64,000 bases of DNA, from the NCBI RefSeq assembly GCF_000264295.1, contig NZ_AJXT01000004.1, positions 1 through 64,000 on the forward strand, in the 5' to 3' direction. Positions 1 to 8,780 of this stretch are shown here, piece after piece. Position numbers and translations under genes: made by a program. The stretch's first letter is position 1, and every line of letters begins with the position of its first letter. The DNA comes from Rhodanobacter spathiphylli B39. Lineage in GTDB: Bacteria; Pseudomonadota; Gammaproteobacteria; Xanthomonadales; Rhodanobacteraceae. A model generated the notes under the pieces. That model had not been told where the DNA came from. It saw nothing but the letters and a program-made list of their open reading frames with translations, and did not search any database.

Positions 1-31
1 TTTTTCGCCACCCTGCGCAACCCCCTCCCTG

Positions 32-165
32 CCTCCCCCTGCACGCAGGGGGAGGAGCAGAGCGCGGCTCGTCTTCCTCTCCTGCACGCAGTGGGGAAGG
101 AGCAAAGCGCCGCTTGTCTCCCTCCCCTGCATGCAGGGGAGGGTCGGGGTGGGGTCGCTCTGCCG
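32..165. repeat. three tandem REP-like palindromes
   Basis: Three GC-rich palindromes sit about 45 bp apart. The first is a perfect 11-bp stem at 32-42/45-55 (CCTCCCCCTGC arm). The second is an imperfect copy near 78-103. The third is a perfect palindrome at 121-142, followed by the tail gtcggggtgggg. The same kind of hairpin with a 'gaggattgaggtgggg' or similar tail recurs at 11151, 20911, 43158, 44047, 44150 and 52386, so this is a family of dispersed REP-like elements. No gene is visible in 1-263. Confidence 0.7.
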
Positions 166-263
166 GTCTTTCGCAGATTCCTGCGGCAAAGCGCCTCCAG
201 CCTTGCTAGCATCGGTGCAACCGGCAAGCGGCCGGCGAACTTTTGACGTAGAAGGAGATGCGC

Positions 264-665
264 ATGAGCGTTCCACCCGAATCCGTGATTCCGCCCCCGC
301 CGAGCGAACCGCCGATGGCCGGTGCCCCTTCCGCCGAAGAGCGCCAGTGGGCGATGTTCGCGCACCTGTCCGCGCTGATCGGTCTGATCATTCCGTTCGG
401 CAGCATCGTCGGGCCGCTGGTGATCTGGCTGATCAAGAAGGACACCATGCCGTTCGTCAACGACCAGGGCAAGGAAGCGCTGAACTTCAACATCACCGTG
501 GCGATCGCCGCCATCGTGGGCTGGATCCTCTGCTTCATCCTGATCGGCTTCCTGGTGCTGGCCGTGGTGTTCGTGGCCTGGCTGGTGCTGGCAATCATCG
601 GCACGATCAAGGCCAATGAAGGCACGGCGTACCGTTATCCGTTCACGCTGCGGCTGGTGAGTTGA
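264..665 (+). CDS. DUF4870 domain membrane protein
   Basis: This 133-aa protein has the DUF4870 (Tic20-like) pattern. A Pro-rich N-terminus (1-25) is followed by 'ERQWAMFAHLSALIGLI' (26-42), a hydrophobic segment to about 57, a short charged loop with the family motif FVNDQGKEALNFN (64-76), and a long hydrophobic stretch at 78-113. It is therefore an inner-membrane protein with two to three membrane segments; its biochemical role is unknown. The ATG at 264 is preferred over the in-frame ATG at 258 because the GAAGGAG at 251-257 is too close to 258 but well spaced for 264. It is a single gene followed by its own terminator and faces gltS tail to tail. Confidence 0.85.
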   Translation: MSVPPESVIPPPPSEPPMAGAPSAEERQWAMFAHLSALIGLIIPFGSIVGPLVIWLIKKDTMPFVNDQGKEALNFNITVAIAAIVGWILCFILIGFLVLAVVFVAWLVLAIIGTIKANEGTAYRYPFTLRLVS

Positions 666-685
666 GCCTGCGGCAGGCATGAGGA

Positions 686-712
686 AAGGGCGGCGCAAGC
701 CGCCCTTTTTTT
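686..712 (+). terminator. rho-independent terminator after the DUF4870 gene
   Basis: AAGGGCGG-CGCAAG-CCGCCCTT, an 8-bp stem, runs straight into a run of seven T. The A-rich left side means it can also stop gltS transcription arriving from the other strand. Confidence 0.85.
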
Positions 713-719
713 GTGGCCG

Positions 720-1934
720 TCATTTCCAGCCGTTGATGAAGCCGGTGATGACCAGGGCGTTGGTGAAGTCGATCAGGAACGCGCCCACGATCGGCGCGAC
801 CAGGAAGGCGCGTGTCGCCGGGCCGTAACGCTCGGTCAGCGAACTCATCACCGCCATCGCGTTGGCGGTGGTGCCCAGCATGAAGCCGATGAAGCCGCTG
901 GCCATCACCGCCGCGTCGTAGTCGCGCCCCATCAGTTGCAGCAGCGGCCAGCAGCAGAACGCCACCACGATCAGCGACTGCACGCCGAGGTTGACCAGCA
1001 GCGGCAGCGCCAGCCCGCTGAGTTCCCACAGGTGCAGGTCCATCAGCGCCATCACCAGGAACAGCGACAGGCAGGTGTTGCCGATGATGTCGATGGTCGG
1101 CATCGACAGGCCGAACCAGCCATGGCGGTCGTCGATGTTGCGGATCAGCGCGCCGACCAGCATGGCGCCGATGTAGGCCGGCAGGGTCAGCCCGAGCTGG
1201 CCCAGTCCGCCGCTGATCCAGGCGCCCAGTCCCATCGCGAGCAGCAGCCAGACGAAGTTGCGCAGTCCCGCATAGGCGGCCTCCTCGACCCGCGGCGCGC
1301 TGGCGGGAGGCTCGTCGGCCAGCGCCACGGCGACCGCGCTGGCCGTGCGGGGGGAGCCGATCGGCGTGCGCAGCTTCATCCGCTCGATCAGCATCGTCGC
1401 CACCGGCGCGCCGATCACCGAACCCAGCACGATGCCGGCCATGGCATTGGCCAGGGCCACGCTGGCCGCGCCATGGACGCCGGCCTCGGCGAACACGGGA
1501 GCAAACGCCATGCCGGTGGCCGGGCCGCCGGTGAGCGTCACCGAGCCGGTGATCACGCCGAACAGCGGCGGCAGGCCGAAGGCGGTCGCCAGGCCGATGC
1601 CGACCAGGTTCTGCATCACCGCCAGGCCGCTGGCCAGGCCCAGGAACAGCAGCAGCTGGCGACCGCCGATCCTGAGCAGGGACGTGCTGGCGTTGAAGCC
1701 GATCGCGGTGAAGAACGCGATCATCAGCGGCTGCTTGAAGGTGGTGTCGAAGCGCACCGGGGTCACCTCCCACTGGCGGCAGGCCAGCAGGGCCAGCGCC
1801 ACCAGCAGGCCGCCGATCACCGGCGCCGGGATGCTTAAGCGCGCCAGCAGCGGCACGCGCTTGCGGATCGCATAGCCGACCAGCAGGAACAGGCCGCCGC
1901 AGGCCAGGCTCTGGATCGCGTCGAGGTTCAGCAT
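720..1934 (-). CDS. gltS: sodium/glutamate symporter GltS
   Basis: This 404-aa, very hydrophobic protein has the two-half inverted-repeat layout of GltS glutamate:Na+ symporters. The N-terminal half carries the conserved 'LSIPAPVIGGLLVAL' and 'GVITGSVTLTGGPATGMAFAP' segments. The C-terminal half carries 'LGTTANAMAVMSSLTERYGPATRAFLVAPIVGAFLIDFTNALVI' features, here described rather than quoted in full. It imports glutamate into the cytoplasm; family members also accept D-glutamate. It is the last gene of the glutamate block, 25 bp behind dgcA, with no strong Shine-Dalgarno of its own, which suggests translation from the dgcNA-gltS mRNA. Confidence 0.93.
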   Translation of the reverse strand: MLNLDAIQSLACGGLFLLVGYAIRKRVPLLARLSIPAPVIGGLLVALALLACRQWEVTPVRFDTTFKQPLMIAFFTAIGFNASTSLLRIGGRQLLLFLGLASGLAVMQNLVGIGLATAFGLPPLFGVITGSVTLTGGPATGMAFAPVFAEAGVHGAASVALANAMAGIVLGSVIGAPVATMLIERMKLRTPIGSPRTASAVAVALADEPPASAPRVEEAAYAGLRNFVWLLLAMGLGAWISGGLGQLGLTLPAYIGAMLVGALIRNIDDRHGWFGLSMPTIDIIGNTCLSLFLVMALMDLHLWELSGLALPLLVNLGVQSLIVVAFCCWPLLQLMGRDYDAAVMASGFIGFMLGTTANAMAVMSSLTERYGPATRAFLVAPIVGAFLIDFTNALVITGFINGWK

Positions 1935-1959
1935 GGCGTGCTGCCCGGCCGCGGCATCG

Positions 1960-2946
1960 TCAGCCGCCCCAGAAGGCGGGCGCGGGCGGCAGCAGGAAGC
2001 CGTCGTGCAGGCTCACCCCGTCGGCGTAGTCGTGCTGCAGCCAGAGCGGGCCATCCAGGTCGATGAACTCCGCCTCGCGGGCGATTTCCAGTGCCGGGGT
2101 GATGCCCAGCGACGAACACACCATGCAACCCACCATGATCTTGAATCCGTCGGCACGCGCGGCGCGCAGCAGTCGCCAAGCCTCGGTGAGTCCGCCGGTC
2201 TTGTCCAGCTTGATGTTGACCGCCTGGTAGCGGCCGCGCAGTCGCGGCAGGTCGGCGGTGACGTGGCAGGCTTCGTCGGCGCAGATCGGGATGCGGCTGT
2301 GGAAACCCAGCAGGGCCTCGTCGGCATCGGCGGGCAGCGGCTGTTCCAGCAGTTCCACGCCGGCGCGTTCCAGCAGCGGCTGCAGGTCGCGCAGGATCTC
2401 GATGGTCCAGCTTTCGTTGGGATCGACGATGAGGTGCGCGCGGGGTGCGGCCTGCCGCACGGCCTCGATCCGCGCGGCCGGGTCGTCGGCGTCCACCTTG
2501 ATCTTGATCAGCCCGGCGTCGGCGATGCGCGCGGCCGCCTCGCCCATGCGCGCGGGCGTGTCGATGCTGAGGGTGATCGCGCTGCGCAGGGTGGCGCGTG
2601 GCGGTCGTCCCAGTTGCACCCACACCGGCACCGAGCTCAGCTGCGAATCGAGGTCCCACATCGCCGCGTCCAGCGCGTTGCGCGCCGCGCCGGGCGGCAG
2701 CCGCAGCTGCAGTTCGTCGCGGCCCATGCCGGCGGCCAGCTCGGCCCGCAGCGACTCGATCTCGTCGAGCACCGAGGCCATCGATTCGCCGTAGCGCGCA
2801 TACGGCACCGATTCGCCGCGCCCGGTCCGTCCTGCCTGGTGCAGTTCCACCGTGACCACGTCGGCGGCGTACTTCACGCCGCGCGCGATGCGGAAGGGTG
2901 CCACCAGCGGGAAGCTGCGCTCGCTGATGTTCAGTTCGCGAAGCAT
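1960..2946 (-). CDS. dgcA: N-acetyl-D-glutamate racemase DgcA (dipeptide-epimerase-like enolase superfamily)
   Basis: This 328-aa enolase-superfamily enzyme has the KxK catalytic pair K148/K150 (LIKIK), metal ligands D175, E201 and D224 (CADE), the second catalytic Lys in NIK (246) and a DLDG motif at 296-299. The N-terminal 'GRGESVPYARYGES' (42-55) and 'MVGCMVCSSL' (271-280) are typical of DgcA, which racemises N-acetyl-D-glutamate to N-acetyl-L-glutamate. Older annotation would call it L-Ala-D/L-Glu epimerase, and the DxD motif of those enzymes is also present, so murein dipeptides remain possible. The ATG at 2946 overlaps the end of dgcN by 16 bp, giving tight coupling. The dgcN neighbour is the main argument for DgcA. 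Confidence 0.85.
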   Translation of the reverse strand: MLRELNISERSFPLVAPFRIARGVKYAADVVTVELHQAGRTGRGESVPYARYGESMASVLDEIESLRAELAAGMGRDELQLRLPPGAARNALDAAMWDLDSQLSSVPVWVQLGRPPRATLRSAITLSIDTPARMGEAAARIADAGLIKIKVDADDPAARIEAVRQAAPRAHLIVDPNESWTIEILRDLQPLLERAGVELLEQPLPADADEALLGFHSRIPICADEACHVTADLPRLRGRYQAVNIKLDKTGGLTEAWRLLRAARADGFKIMVGCMVCSSLGITPALEIAREAEFIDLDGPLWLQHDYADGVSLHDGFLLPPAPAFWGG

Positions 2947-3974
2947 GCGAGCAACTGGTCCACGATCGCTTCGACACCCATGGTCACCGGGTCCTGGCAG
3001 GGCAGCTGGAGCAGGTCGCTGATGCGCTTGCAGGCGTCGGCGGCTTCGCCCGCCGCCATGCCGGAGGTATTCAGCGCGACGCCCACCGGCTTCACCGCCG
3101 GATTGGTGAGGCGCGCGGCGACCAGGTTCGCCTCCAGGCACGGCTTCAGCTCGGGCAGCGGGTAGTCGGGCAGGCCGCGCATGTGGCGCCGGGTGGGTTC
3201 GTGGCACAGCACCAGGGCGTCGGGCTGCGAGCCGTGCAGCAGGCCCAGCGACACGCCCGCGTAGGAGGGATGGAACAGCGAGCCCTGGCCTTCGATGAGG
3301 TCCCAGCCGCCATCGTGGCGCGCCGGCGAGATCCACTCCGCGCCCCCGGAGATGAAGTCCGCGACCACCGCATCGATCGGCACGCCGGCGCCGGCGACGA
3401 AGATGCCGGTCTGGCCGGTGGCGCGGAAGTCCGCCAGCAGGCCGCGCTGGCGCATCGCGCGTTCCAGCGCCAGCGTGGTGTACATCTTGCCCACCGAACA
3501 GTCCGTGCCCACGGTGAGCAGGCGCCGGCCTGCCCGCGGCCGGCCGTTGCCGACCGGGATGCCGGGCGCGGGATCGCGGGCGTCGAACAGCACCCGGCCG
3601 TTGCGCTGCGCCGCGGCCACGATGTCGGGGTTCTCGCGCAGCTTGTGGTGCAGGCCGGCGACCACGTTGAGGCCGGTGTCGAGCGCCTCGATGGCGGCGG
3701 CCACGATCTCCGGCGCCATCGTGCCGCCCGCGTTCGCGGTGCCGATCAGCATGGTGTTCGCGCCGAGGTCCTTCGCCTCGGCCATGCTCATGTCGGGCAG
3801 GTCCAGCGTGGGCTTGCAGTCGGGATGGCGCAGCTGGCCCACGCACCATTCCGGGCGCCAGTAGGCCACGCCTCTGGCCGTCTTGATGGCCAGGTCATCG
3901 GCCGCGTTGCCCAGGTACAGCAGGTACGGCGGACGCCATTGCGCGGAAGGCTTCGCATCGCCTTGGGTGGACAT
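2931..3974 (-). CDS. dgcN: D-glutamate N-acetyltransferase DgcN (DUF1611)
   Basis: This 347-aa protein matches the DUF1611 / DgcN family. It has an N-terminal Rossmann-like part with 'ANTMLIGTANAGG' (72-84), then a P-loop-like 'GTDCSVGKMYT' (156-166), and the conserved 'RATGQTGI', 'IEGQGSLFHPSYAGV' and 'LCHEPTRRHMRG' blocks. DgcN acetylates D-glutamate so that DgcA can racemise it, giving a route from D-Glu to N-acetyl-L-Glu. I chose the ATG at 3974 rather than upstream in-frame codons because a GGAG lies about 10 nt before it and the family N-terminus begins here. The gap to ggt is 135 bp with a GC hairpin; dgcA overlaps its 3' end. Confidence 0.85.
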   Translation of the reverse strand: MSTQGDAKPSAQWRPPYLLYLGNAADDLAIKTARGVAYWRPEWCVGQLRHPDCKPTLDLPDMSMAEAKDLGANTMLIGTANAGGTMAPEIVAAAIEALDTGLNVVAGLHHKLRENPDIVAAAQRNGRVLFDARDPAPGIPVGNGRPRAGRRLLTVGTDCSVGKMYTTLALERAMRQRGLLADFRATGQTGIFVAGAGVPIDAVVADFISGGAEWISPARHDGGWDLIEGQGSLFHPSYAGVSLGLLHGSQPDALVLCHEPTRRHMRGLPDYPLPELKPCLEANLVAARLTNPAVKPVGVALNTSGMAAGEAADACKRISDLLQLPCQDPVTMGVEAIVDQLLACFAN

Positions 3975-4087
3975 GAAAGAGGACTCCAGGTGGCGGCGGC
4001 GCCGTCGATCAGGGGGAAGTGGAAGGAGGCGGAAGATCGGGCACGTGAACCCTGGCTGGGCAACCGCCAGCAGCTCGCGGTGTCGCA

Positions 4088-4104
4088 ACCGGCCTTGCGG
4101 CCGG
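4088..4104 (-). terminator. GC-rich hairpin between ggt and dgcN
   Basis: CCGGCC-TTGC-GGCCGG lies just after the ggt stop. There is no T-run on the minus strand, so it is more likely a weak terminator or mRNA-stabilising hairpin than a full stop. Read-through from ggt into dgcNA-gltS is plausible. Confidence 0.4.
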
Positions 4105-4109
4105 CTGCC

Positions 4110-5882
4110 TCAATGGGCGGTTTCGACCTTGCCCAGGCCGTTGGGATTGCGCGGGTCGCTGGCGGCGGTCTTGGTGTTGCTGGTCTTGTCCCACACCACC
4201 ACGTTCATGTTGCCCCAGGTCTCGGTGTCGTTGATCTCGTAGCCCATCGCCTTGAGCCTGGCCAGCACGTCGGCGGGGATGTCGCTGCCCTTTTCGATGT
4301 CGATGCGATCGGGCAGGAACTGGTGGTGAATGCGTTTCTGCGCGGTGATCTGGCCCGCGTCCTTGCCGTCGACGAAGGCGAGGATCGCCTCGAACACCTG
4401 GGTGATGATGGTGGAGCCGCCGGGCGAGCCGATCACCGCGAGGCGATCCTTGCCGACCACGATGCTGGGCGACATCGACGACAGCATGCGCTTGCCGCCG
4501 ACCGGCGCGTTGGCGCTGCCGCCGATCAGGCCGAACGCGTTGGGCTGGCCCGAGACCAGGGCGAAGTCGTCCATCTCGTTGTTGAGCAGGATGCCGGTCT
4601 TGCCCGCCACGAAGCTGGAACCCAGGGTCGTGTTCACCGTGGCGGTCATCGAGACCATGTTGCCGTCCTTATCGATGATCGAGTAGTGCGTGGTGTGCAT
4701 GCCGGGGCTCTTCGCATGCACCGACGGCAGCCACGCCGACTTGGTCGCCTGCTCGGGCAGGATGCTCTGGCGCAGGCCGTCCGCGTAGTAGGGCGACAGC
4801 AGCATGTCCAGCGGCATCTTCACGAAGTCGGGATCGCCGAGGTATTCGTTGTGGTCGCGGAACGCGCGGCGCATCGCCTCCACCAGGTAATGGATGCGGT
4901 GTGCTTCATCCATGCTCTTGAGGTCGAGCGGGGCGAGGATGTTGAGCATCTCGGCGATCGCCACGCCGCCGGAGGAGGGCGGCGGCGCGGTGATCACCTT
5001 GTAGCCGGCGTACTGCAGCTCGATCGGCTGGCGTTCTTTCGCGCGATAGTTCGCCAGGTCGACGAGTGTCCAGGTGCCGCCGGCGGCGCGCACCGACTTC
5101 ACCAGTTCCTTCGCCACCGCGCCCTTGTAGAAACCGTCCGCGCCGTTGGCGGCCAGCGCCTTCAGCGTGCGTGCCTGGTTCGGATCGCGGAACAGGTCCG
5201 CTTCGACCGGCGCCTTGCCGCCCGGCATGAACTTGCCCGACGAGGCGGGGTAGCGGCGCAGCACTTCGGCCTTGTAGCCGATCGAACGAACCAGTGCACC
5301 ACTGGGATGGAAACCCTGCTCGGCGATCCGGATCGCCGGACTCAGCGACGCCGCCAGCGGCAGCTTGCCGTACTTGCCCGACATGTAGGCGACGCCGGCG
5401 GGGAAACCGGGGATGCCGGCAGCCAGCGGGCCGTTGAGCGAGGTGTCGCGGTTCGGCGTGCCGTCCGCCTTCAGGTAATCCTTCTCGCTGACCGCCTGCG
5501 GCGCCATCTCGCGCGCGTCGATGAAGGTGTCCTTGCCGGTGGCCGCGTCGTGGATCACGGCGAGGAAGCCGCCGCCCATGCCGGACGCTTCCGGCTGCAC
5601 CACCGACAGCGTGCTGCCCACCGCAATCGCTGCATCCACCGCGTTGCCGCCGCGCGCCAGCACTTCGAAGCCGGCCTCGGTGGCCAGTGCGTTGGCGCTG
5701 GCGATGGCGGCGGTCTTCGACGCGGTGGTCGTCGATGTCGCGGCGTCCTGCGCGTGGGCCAGGGCGCCCAGCGCCGGCAGCAGCGCCAGCGCCAGCAGGG
5801 TGCGGCGCCAGCGCGACCGGCTGCGCGTCGTGGTGCGGCGGGCGATTCCGGCATCGCTGCGCAGCGTGTGTTGTTCGGTCAT
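4110..5882 (-). CDS. ggt: gamma-glutamyltransferase (periplasmic)
   Basis: This 590-aa Ntn-hydrolase precursor cleaves the gamma-glutamyl bond of glutathione and other gamma-glutamyl compounds and releases glutamate. An Arg-rich start and hydrophobic stretch (27-44) ending LAHA-Q form a signal peptide, so it acts in the periplasm. The large-subunit motif 'GMGGGFLAVI' (101-110) is present. The autoprocessing nucleophile is Thr397 in 'HTTHYSIIDKDGNMVS', and the small subunit contains 'SSMSPSIV' and 'GSPGGSTIITQ'. I chose the ATG at 5882 over an in-frame GTG at 5897, because GGAGAG lies about 10 nt upstream of the ATG. The promoter has the shared LysR-type element at 5905-5975. Confidence 0.95.
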   Translation of the reverse strand: MTEQHTLRSDAGIARRTTTRSRSRWRRTLLALALLPALGALAHAQDAATSTTTASKTAAIASANALATEAGFEVLARGGNAVDAAIAVGSTLSVVQPEASGMGGGFLAVIHDAATGKDTFIDAREMAPQAVSEKDYLKADGTPNRDTSLNGPLAAGIPGFPAGVAYMSGKYGKLPLAASLSPAIRIAEQGFHPSGALVRSIGYKAEVLRRYPASSGKFMPGGKAPVEADLFRDPNQARTLKALAANGADGFYKGAVAKELVKSVRAAGGTWTLVDLANYRAKERQPIELQYAGYKVITAPPPSSGGVAIAEMLNILAPLDLKSMDEAHRIHYLVEAMRRAFRDHNEYLGDPDFVKMPLDMLLSPYYADGLRQSILPEQATKSAWLPSVHAKSPGMHTTHYSIIDKDGNMVSMTATVNTTLGSSFVAGKTGILLNNEMDDFALVSGQPNAFGLIGGSANAPVGGKRMLSSMSPSIVVGKDRLAVIGSPGGSTIITQVFEAILAFVDGKDAGQITAQKRIHHQFLPDRIDIEKGSDIPADVLARLKAMGYEINDTETWGNMNVVVWDKTSNTKTAASDPRNPNGLGKVETAH

Positions 5883-5904
5883 TCGTTCACTCTCCACGAT
5901 GAGG

Positions 5905-5975
5905 TTCGAGCATAGTCACGGGCGGTCGCGTGCCACCAATGAAAAGACGCTTGCCTTGCATAACTGATGGTTGGG
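5905..5975 (-). promoter_or_regulatory. ggt promoter with LysR-type operator (element A)
   Basis: Read on the minus strand: a dyad CCAAC-CATCA-GTTAT (5960-5974), 11 bp, the block GTCTTTTCATTGG (5936-5948), a 19-bp gap after TTGGTG, then the -10 TATGCT (5909-5914) inside TGACTATGCT. Transcription would start near 5902, placing the dyad centre at about -65, the usual position of a LysR recognition site. Nearly the same sequence with identical spacing precedes the TonB receptor gene (8781-8850). The 5' UTR to ggt is short, about 20 nt. Confidence 0.75.
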
Positions 5976-6007
5976 GCATGCCGGCGATGGCCGTCTGCAT
6001 GGAGCGT

Positions 6008-6043
6008 CGGCGAAGGTCCCGGCGTGCAGCGGGACCTTCGCCG
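6008..6043 (-). terminator. strong hairpin after the TonB receptor gene
   Basis: A perfect 14-bp stem (CGGCGAAGGTCCCG / its complement) with an 8-nt loop lies 12 bp beyond the receptor stop codon. It lacks a T-run, so it may be a hairpin-only terminator or a 3'-end stabiliser that separates the receptor transcript from the ggt promoter. Confidence 0.55.
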
Positions 6044-6055
6044 CAGCGGGCTTGC

Positions 6056-8527
6056 CTACCAGTGGTACTGCACCTTGCCGTACACGTAGGCACCCATGAA
6101 GCCGAACGGCGAGCTGGACGAATACGGGAAGGCACCGTTCTGGTCGTCGCTCTGCGGCACCTTCTTCGGATAGGTGTCGAGCACGTTGTCGCCGCCCACG
6201 GTGAAGGTCCAGCGGTCGCGGTTGTAGCTGACCGCCAGATCGAGCAGCCATTTGTGCGGGTAGACGATGTCATTCAGATAGCTGGTCGAGCCGTACGTCG
6301 TGATGCGGCCGTAGCGCGTCAGCGTGCCGTTGAAGGCCCAGTGGCCGAGGCTGTAGGTCTCGTTGAGGATCAGCTTGCTGCGCGGCGCGGTGTCGGCCAG
6401 CAGGCCCTTGATCGCGCTGCGGTTGAGGCGCTGGAAGATCACGCCCAGCGAGTCCAGTACCGGAGGGTTCGGCTTGACGTCGGTGACCTTGTTCTTGTGG
6501 TAGCCGTAGCTGAGCGTCGACATCAGGCTGCCGTTGTCGCCGAAGTCGCTGCGGTAGCTGGTCACCACATCGGCACCCTGGGTGCGCACCGTGCCGGCGT
6601 TGGTGAAGTAGGACAGGCCGCTGTACTGCAGGTTGGTGACGCCGTTGGCGGCCAGGTAGGCGACCACCGAAGGCGTCGACAGCGAAAGCGAGCTGGACAG
6701 CGCGATGCGGTTGGTGACGGTGATCTGGTAGGCATCGAACGACATGTTCAGCGCGTTGGTCGGGTTCCACACCACGCCGGCGGTGAAGTTGCGCGACTTC
6801 TCCGCCTTCAGCGGCTCGCTGCCCAGCAGCTTTGCCAGCGGGTTGTCCACCGGCACCAGGCCGCGCAGGTAGATGCCCGGCGGCAGACCCAGCGAGTTGC
6901 CGGCGCCGTAGGCGGCGGAGGTGGTTTCCGAATAGTGCTGCTGGCCCAGCCCCGGCGCGCGGAAGCCGGTCGAGGCGCTGCCGCGCAGGGCGAACGAGTC
7001 GGTGAAGTCGAAGCGGCCGGACAGCGCAGCCGAGGTGGTGGTGCCGAAGTCCGAATAGTCCTCGTGGCGCAGCGCGGCGGAGAAGCCGAAGCGGTCGGTG
7101 AGGTTGCCTTCCAACTGCAGGTATTCGGCAACGTCGTGACGCGCCACCGAGATGGCGTCCTGCGGGCCCCAGCCGGCAAAACCCTGGGCGCCGCCGCGCA
7201 CGCCGGAGGTGCCCACGTAGTACGAGCCGAAGTCGCCGGCCTCCACGTCGTAGCTCTGCCGCAGGTACTGCGTGCCGAAGGACAGGGTCAGCGGATTGGG
7301 CAGCCAGCCGAACGCGACCTCCTTCGAGATATCGATGTCGAAGGTCTGCTGCTTGGCGGTGAGGATGCCGTCGTGGAAGCTGGTCGGGCTGCTGCCGAAG
7401 TCGTTGAGCATCGCGTAATTGGTGCTGTTGCGCGTGCTGTAGGAGACGCGGTTGCCGCCGTAGTTGCCGCTGACGTCCCAGCGCCAGCCGTTCCAGGTGC
7501 CGCGCAGGCCGGCCACCAGCGAGGTATCCGCCGAGTCGCCGTGCTCGCGCGGCAGGAAGCCGTCCGGATAGACCAGGCCGATCAGCGGGTTGTTCGGGTA
7601 GGCGGTGTTGCTGCCGTAACGATAGAAGCCGCGCGGTTCGCCCACGCGGCGGCCGTAGTGACCGAATGCGTAGAACTGCACGCCGGGCGTGATGTCGTAC
7701 TGCGTGTTGAGGAACAGGTTCTTGTTCTTGAACGAGACGGTGCCGAAGTGGAACTTCACGCCGAGCTGGGCCAGGCCGGGGCGGCGGTCGACACCGGCGC
7801 GGTTGCTGGGGCTCTGGTTGCTGTCTTCGGCGGTGATGCGCAGCCAGCCGCTGTCGCCGCCCAGCGGAATGCCGAAGTTCGCCGCACCCTGCCACTGGCG
7901 ACCATCGCCGGCGGAGAACTGGCCGCCGCTGACCTGCACGTCGCCGCCCTTGGCGCCCTTCTTCAGGATGATGTTGACCACGCCGGACAGCGCGTCGGAA
8001 CCGTACTGGGCGGAGGCGCCGTCACGCAGCACCTCGATGTGATCGATGGCCGACAGCGGGATCGTGTTGAGGTCGATGCCCTGCGAGCCCTGGCCGATCT
8101 GGCCCAGGCTCAGCACCAGCGCGCCGGGATGCCAGCGCTTGCCGTCCACCAGCACCAGCACCTGGTCCGGCGACAGGCCGCGCAGTTCGAACGGGCGCTG
8201 GAACGCGAAGGTGTCGGAGGCGGGCGCGAACGGGAAATTCAGCGAGGGGATGGCGCGCTCGAGCGCCTGGGTCAGGTCGATCGTGCCGGTCTGCTTCAGC
8301 ACGTCGGCGGAGATCACGTCGATCGGCGTCAGCGACGAGCTTTCCGTGCGGTTGCCGGCGCGGGTGCCGGTGACCACCACCGGCCCGAGGTCCTTCGCCT
8401 TGGTCGGCGTGGCCGCGGGCGCCCCGCCTTGCGGATCGGCCTCCTGTGCCGTGGCGGCGCTGGCCAGTACCAGCAGGATCGCGGCAGACAGCAAGGTCGG
8501 AACGAACCGACCGGAACGCTTGTTCAT
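6056..8527 (-). CDS. TonB-dependent outer-membrane receptor
   Basis: This 823-aa protein has a signal peptide (1-30, ending ASAATAQ). An N-terminal plug domain contains 'VVVTGTRAG', 'PIDVISADVLKQTG', 'FELRGLSPDQVLVLVDGKR' and 'SAIDHIEVLRDGASAQYGSDALSGVVNIILK'. A long beta-barrel follows, ending in an aromatic residue (VQYHW). It imports a bulky substrate across the outer membrane using TonB energy. The substrate cannot be read from sequence. Its promoter shares a regulatory element with ggt, so a gamma-glutamyl peptide or polymer is a reasonable guess rather than iron. The ATG at 8527 is preferred to 8533 because GGGGAG is only 2 nt from the latter. Confidence 0.9.
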   Translation of the reverse strand: MNKRSGRFVPTLLSAAILLVLASAATAQEADPQGGAPAATPTKAKDLGPVVVTGTRAGNRTESSSLTPIDVISADVLKQTGTIDLTQALERAIPSLNFPFAPASDTFAFQRPFELRGLSPDQVLVLVDGKRWHPGALVLSLGQIGQGSQGIDLNTIPLSAIDHIEVLRDGASAQYGSDALSGVVNIILKKGAKGGDVQVSGGQFSAGDGRQWQGAANFGIPLGGDSGWLRITAEDSNQSPSNRAGVDRRPGLAQLGVKFHFGTVSFKNKNLFLNTQYDITPGVQFYAFGHYGRRVGEPRGFYRYGSNTAYPNNPLIGLVYPDGFLPREHGDSADTSLVAGLRGTWNGWRWDVSGNYGGNRVSYSTRNSTNYAMLNDFGSSPTSFHDGILTAKQQTFDIDISKEVAFGWLPNPLTLSFGTQYLRQSYDVEAGDFGSYYVGTSGVRGGAQGFAGWGPQDAISVARHDVAEYLQLEGNLTDRFGFSAALRHEDYSDFGTTTSAALSGRFDFTDSFALRGSASTGFRAPGLGQQHYSETTSAAYGAGNSLGLPPGIYLRGLVPVDNPLAKLLGSEPLKAEKSRNFTAGVVWNPTNALNMSFDAYQITVTNRIALSSSLSLSTPSVVAYLAANGVTNLQYSGLSYFTNAGTVRTQGADVVTSYRSDFGDNGSLMSTLSYGYHKNKVTDVKPNPPVLDSLGVIFQRLNRSAIKGLLADTAPRSKLILNETYSLGHWAFNGTLTRYGRITTYGSTSYLNDIVYPHKWLLDLAVSYNRDRWTFTVGGDNVLDTYPKKVPQSDDQNGAFPYSSSSPFGFMGAYVYGKVQYHW

Positions 8528-8777
8528 GAACATTCTCCCCGGATGTTTTGCAACAGGATGCTGTCGGCCCGGGCGGTGACACCGTCCGGTCGGCGGGCGA
8601 CGACTTCGCAGCGGATCGTTGACGTACTGCATCGGGAATCGAGGCGGCCCCTTCCGCCCCGTGGGTGCTGCCGCCGGCTCGGGTGCATGCCGCGTCGGCG
8701 TGTCGCCACCGCGCGGACTGGCCCTGCATCTGATCGAGGCGTGCTCCGGTCGGACATCCACTCTCCCCCTCACGACA
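8528..8777 (-). promoter_or_regulatory. long 5' leader of the TonB receptor gene
   Basis: If transcription starts near 8778, the receptor mRNA has a leader of about 250 nt. It contains an Arg-rich open frame (8757 to 8524) that begins with an ATG behind GGGGGAG. Its TGA overlaps the receptor ATG as ATGA, as in translational coupling. I recognise no protein in it, and its first half has poor codon choice for this genome, so I do not call it as a gene. Confidence 0.35.
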
Positions 8778-8780
8778 CGG

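Noticed and set aside
32-165. Three spaced palindromes as a possible CRISPR array
   Set aside because: The units are palindromes differing in sequence, the gaps are alike rather than unique spacers, and no cas gene is nearby.
1960-2946. Calling dgcA simply a murein dipeptide epimerase (ycjG-like)
   Set aside because: The overlap with dgcN and the DgcA-type motifs favour the D-glutamate pathway, though the DxD motif keeps the alternative open.
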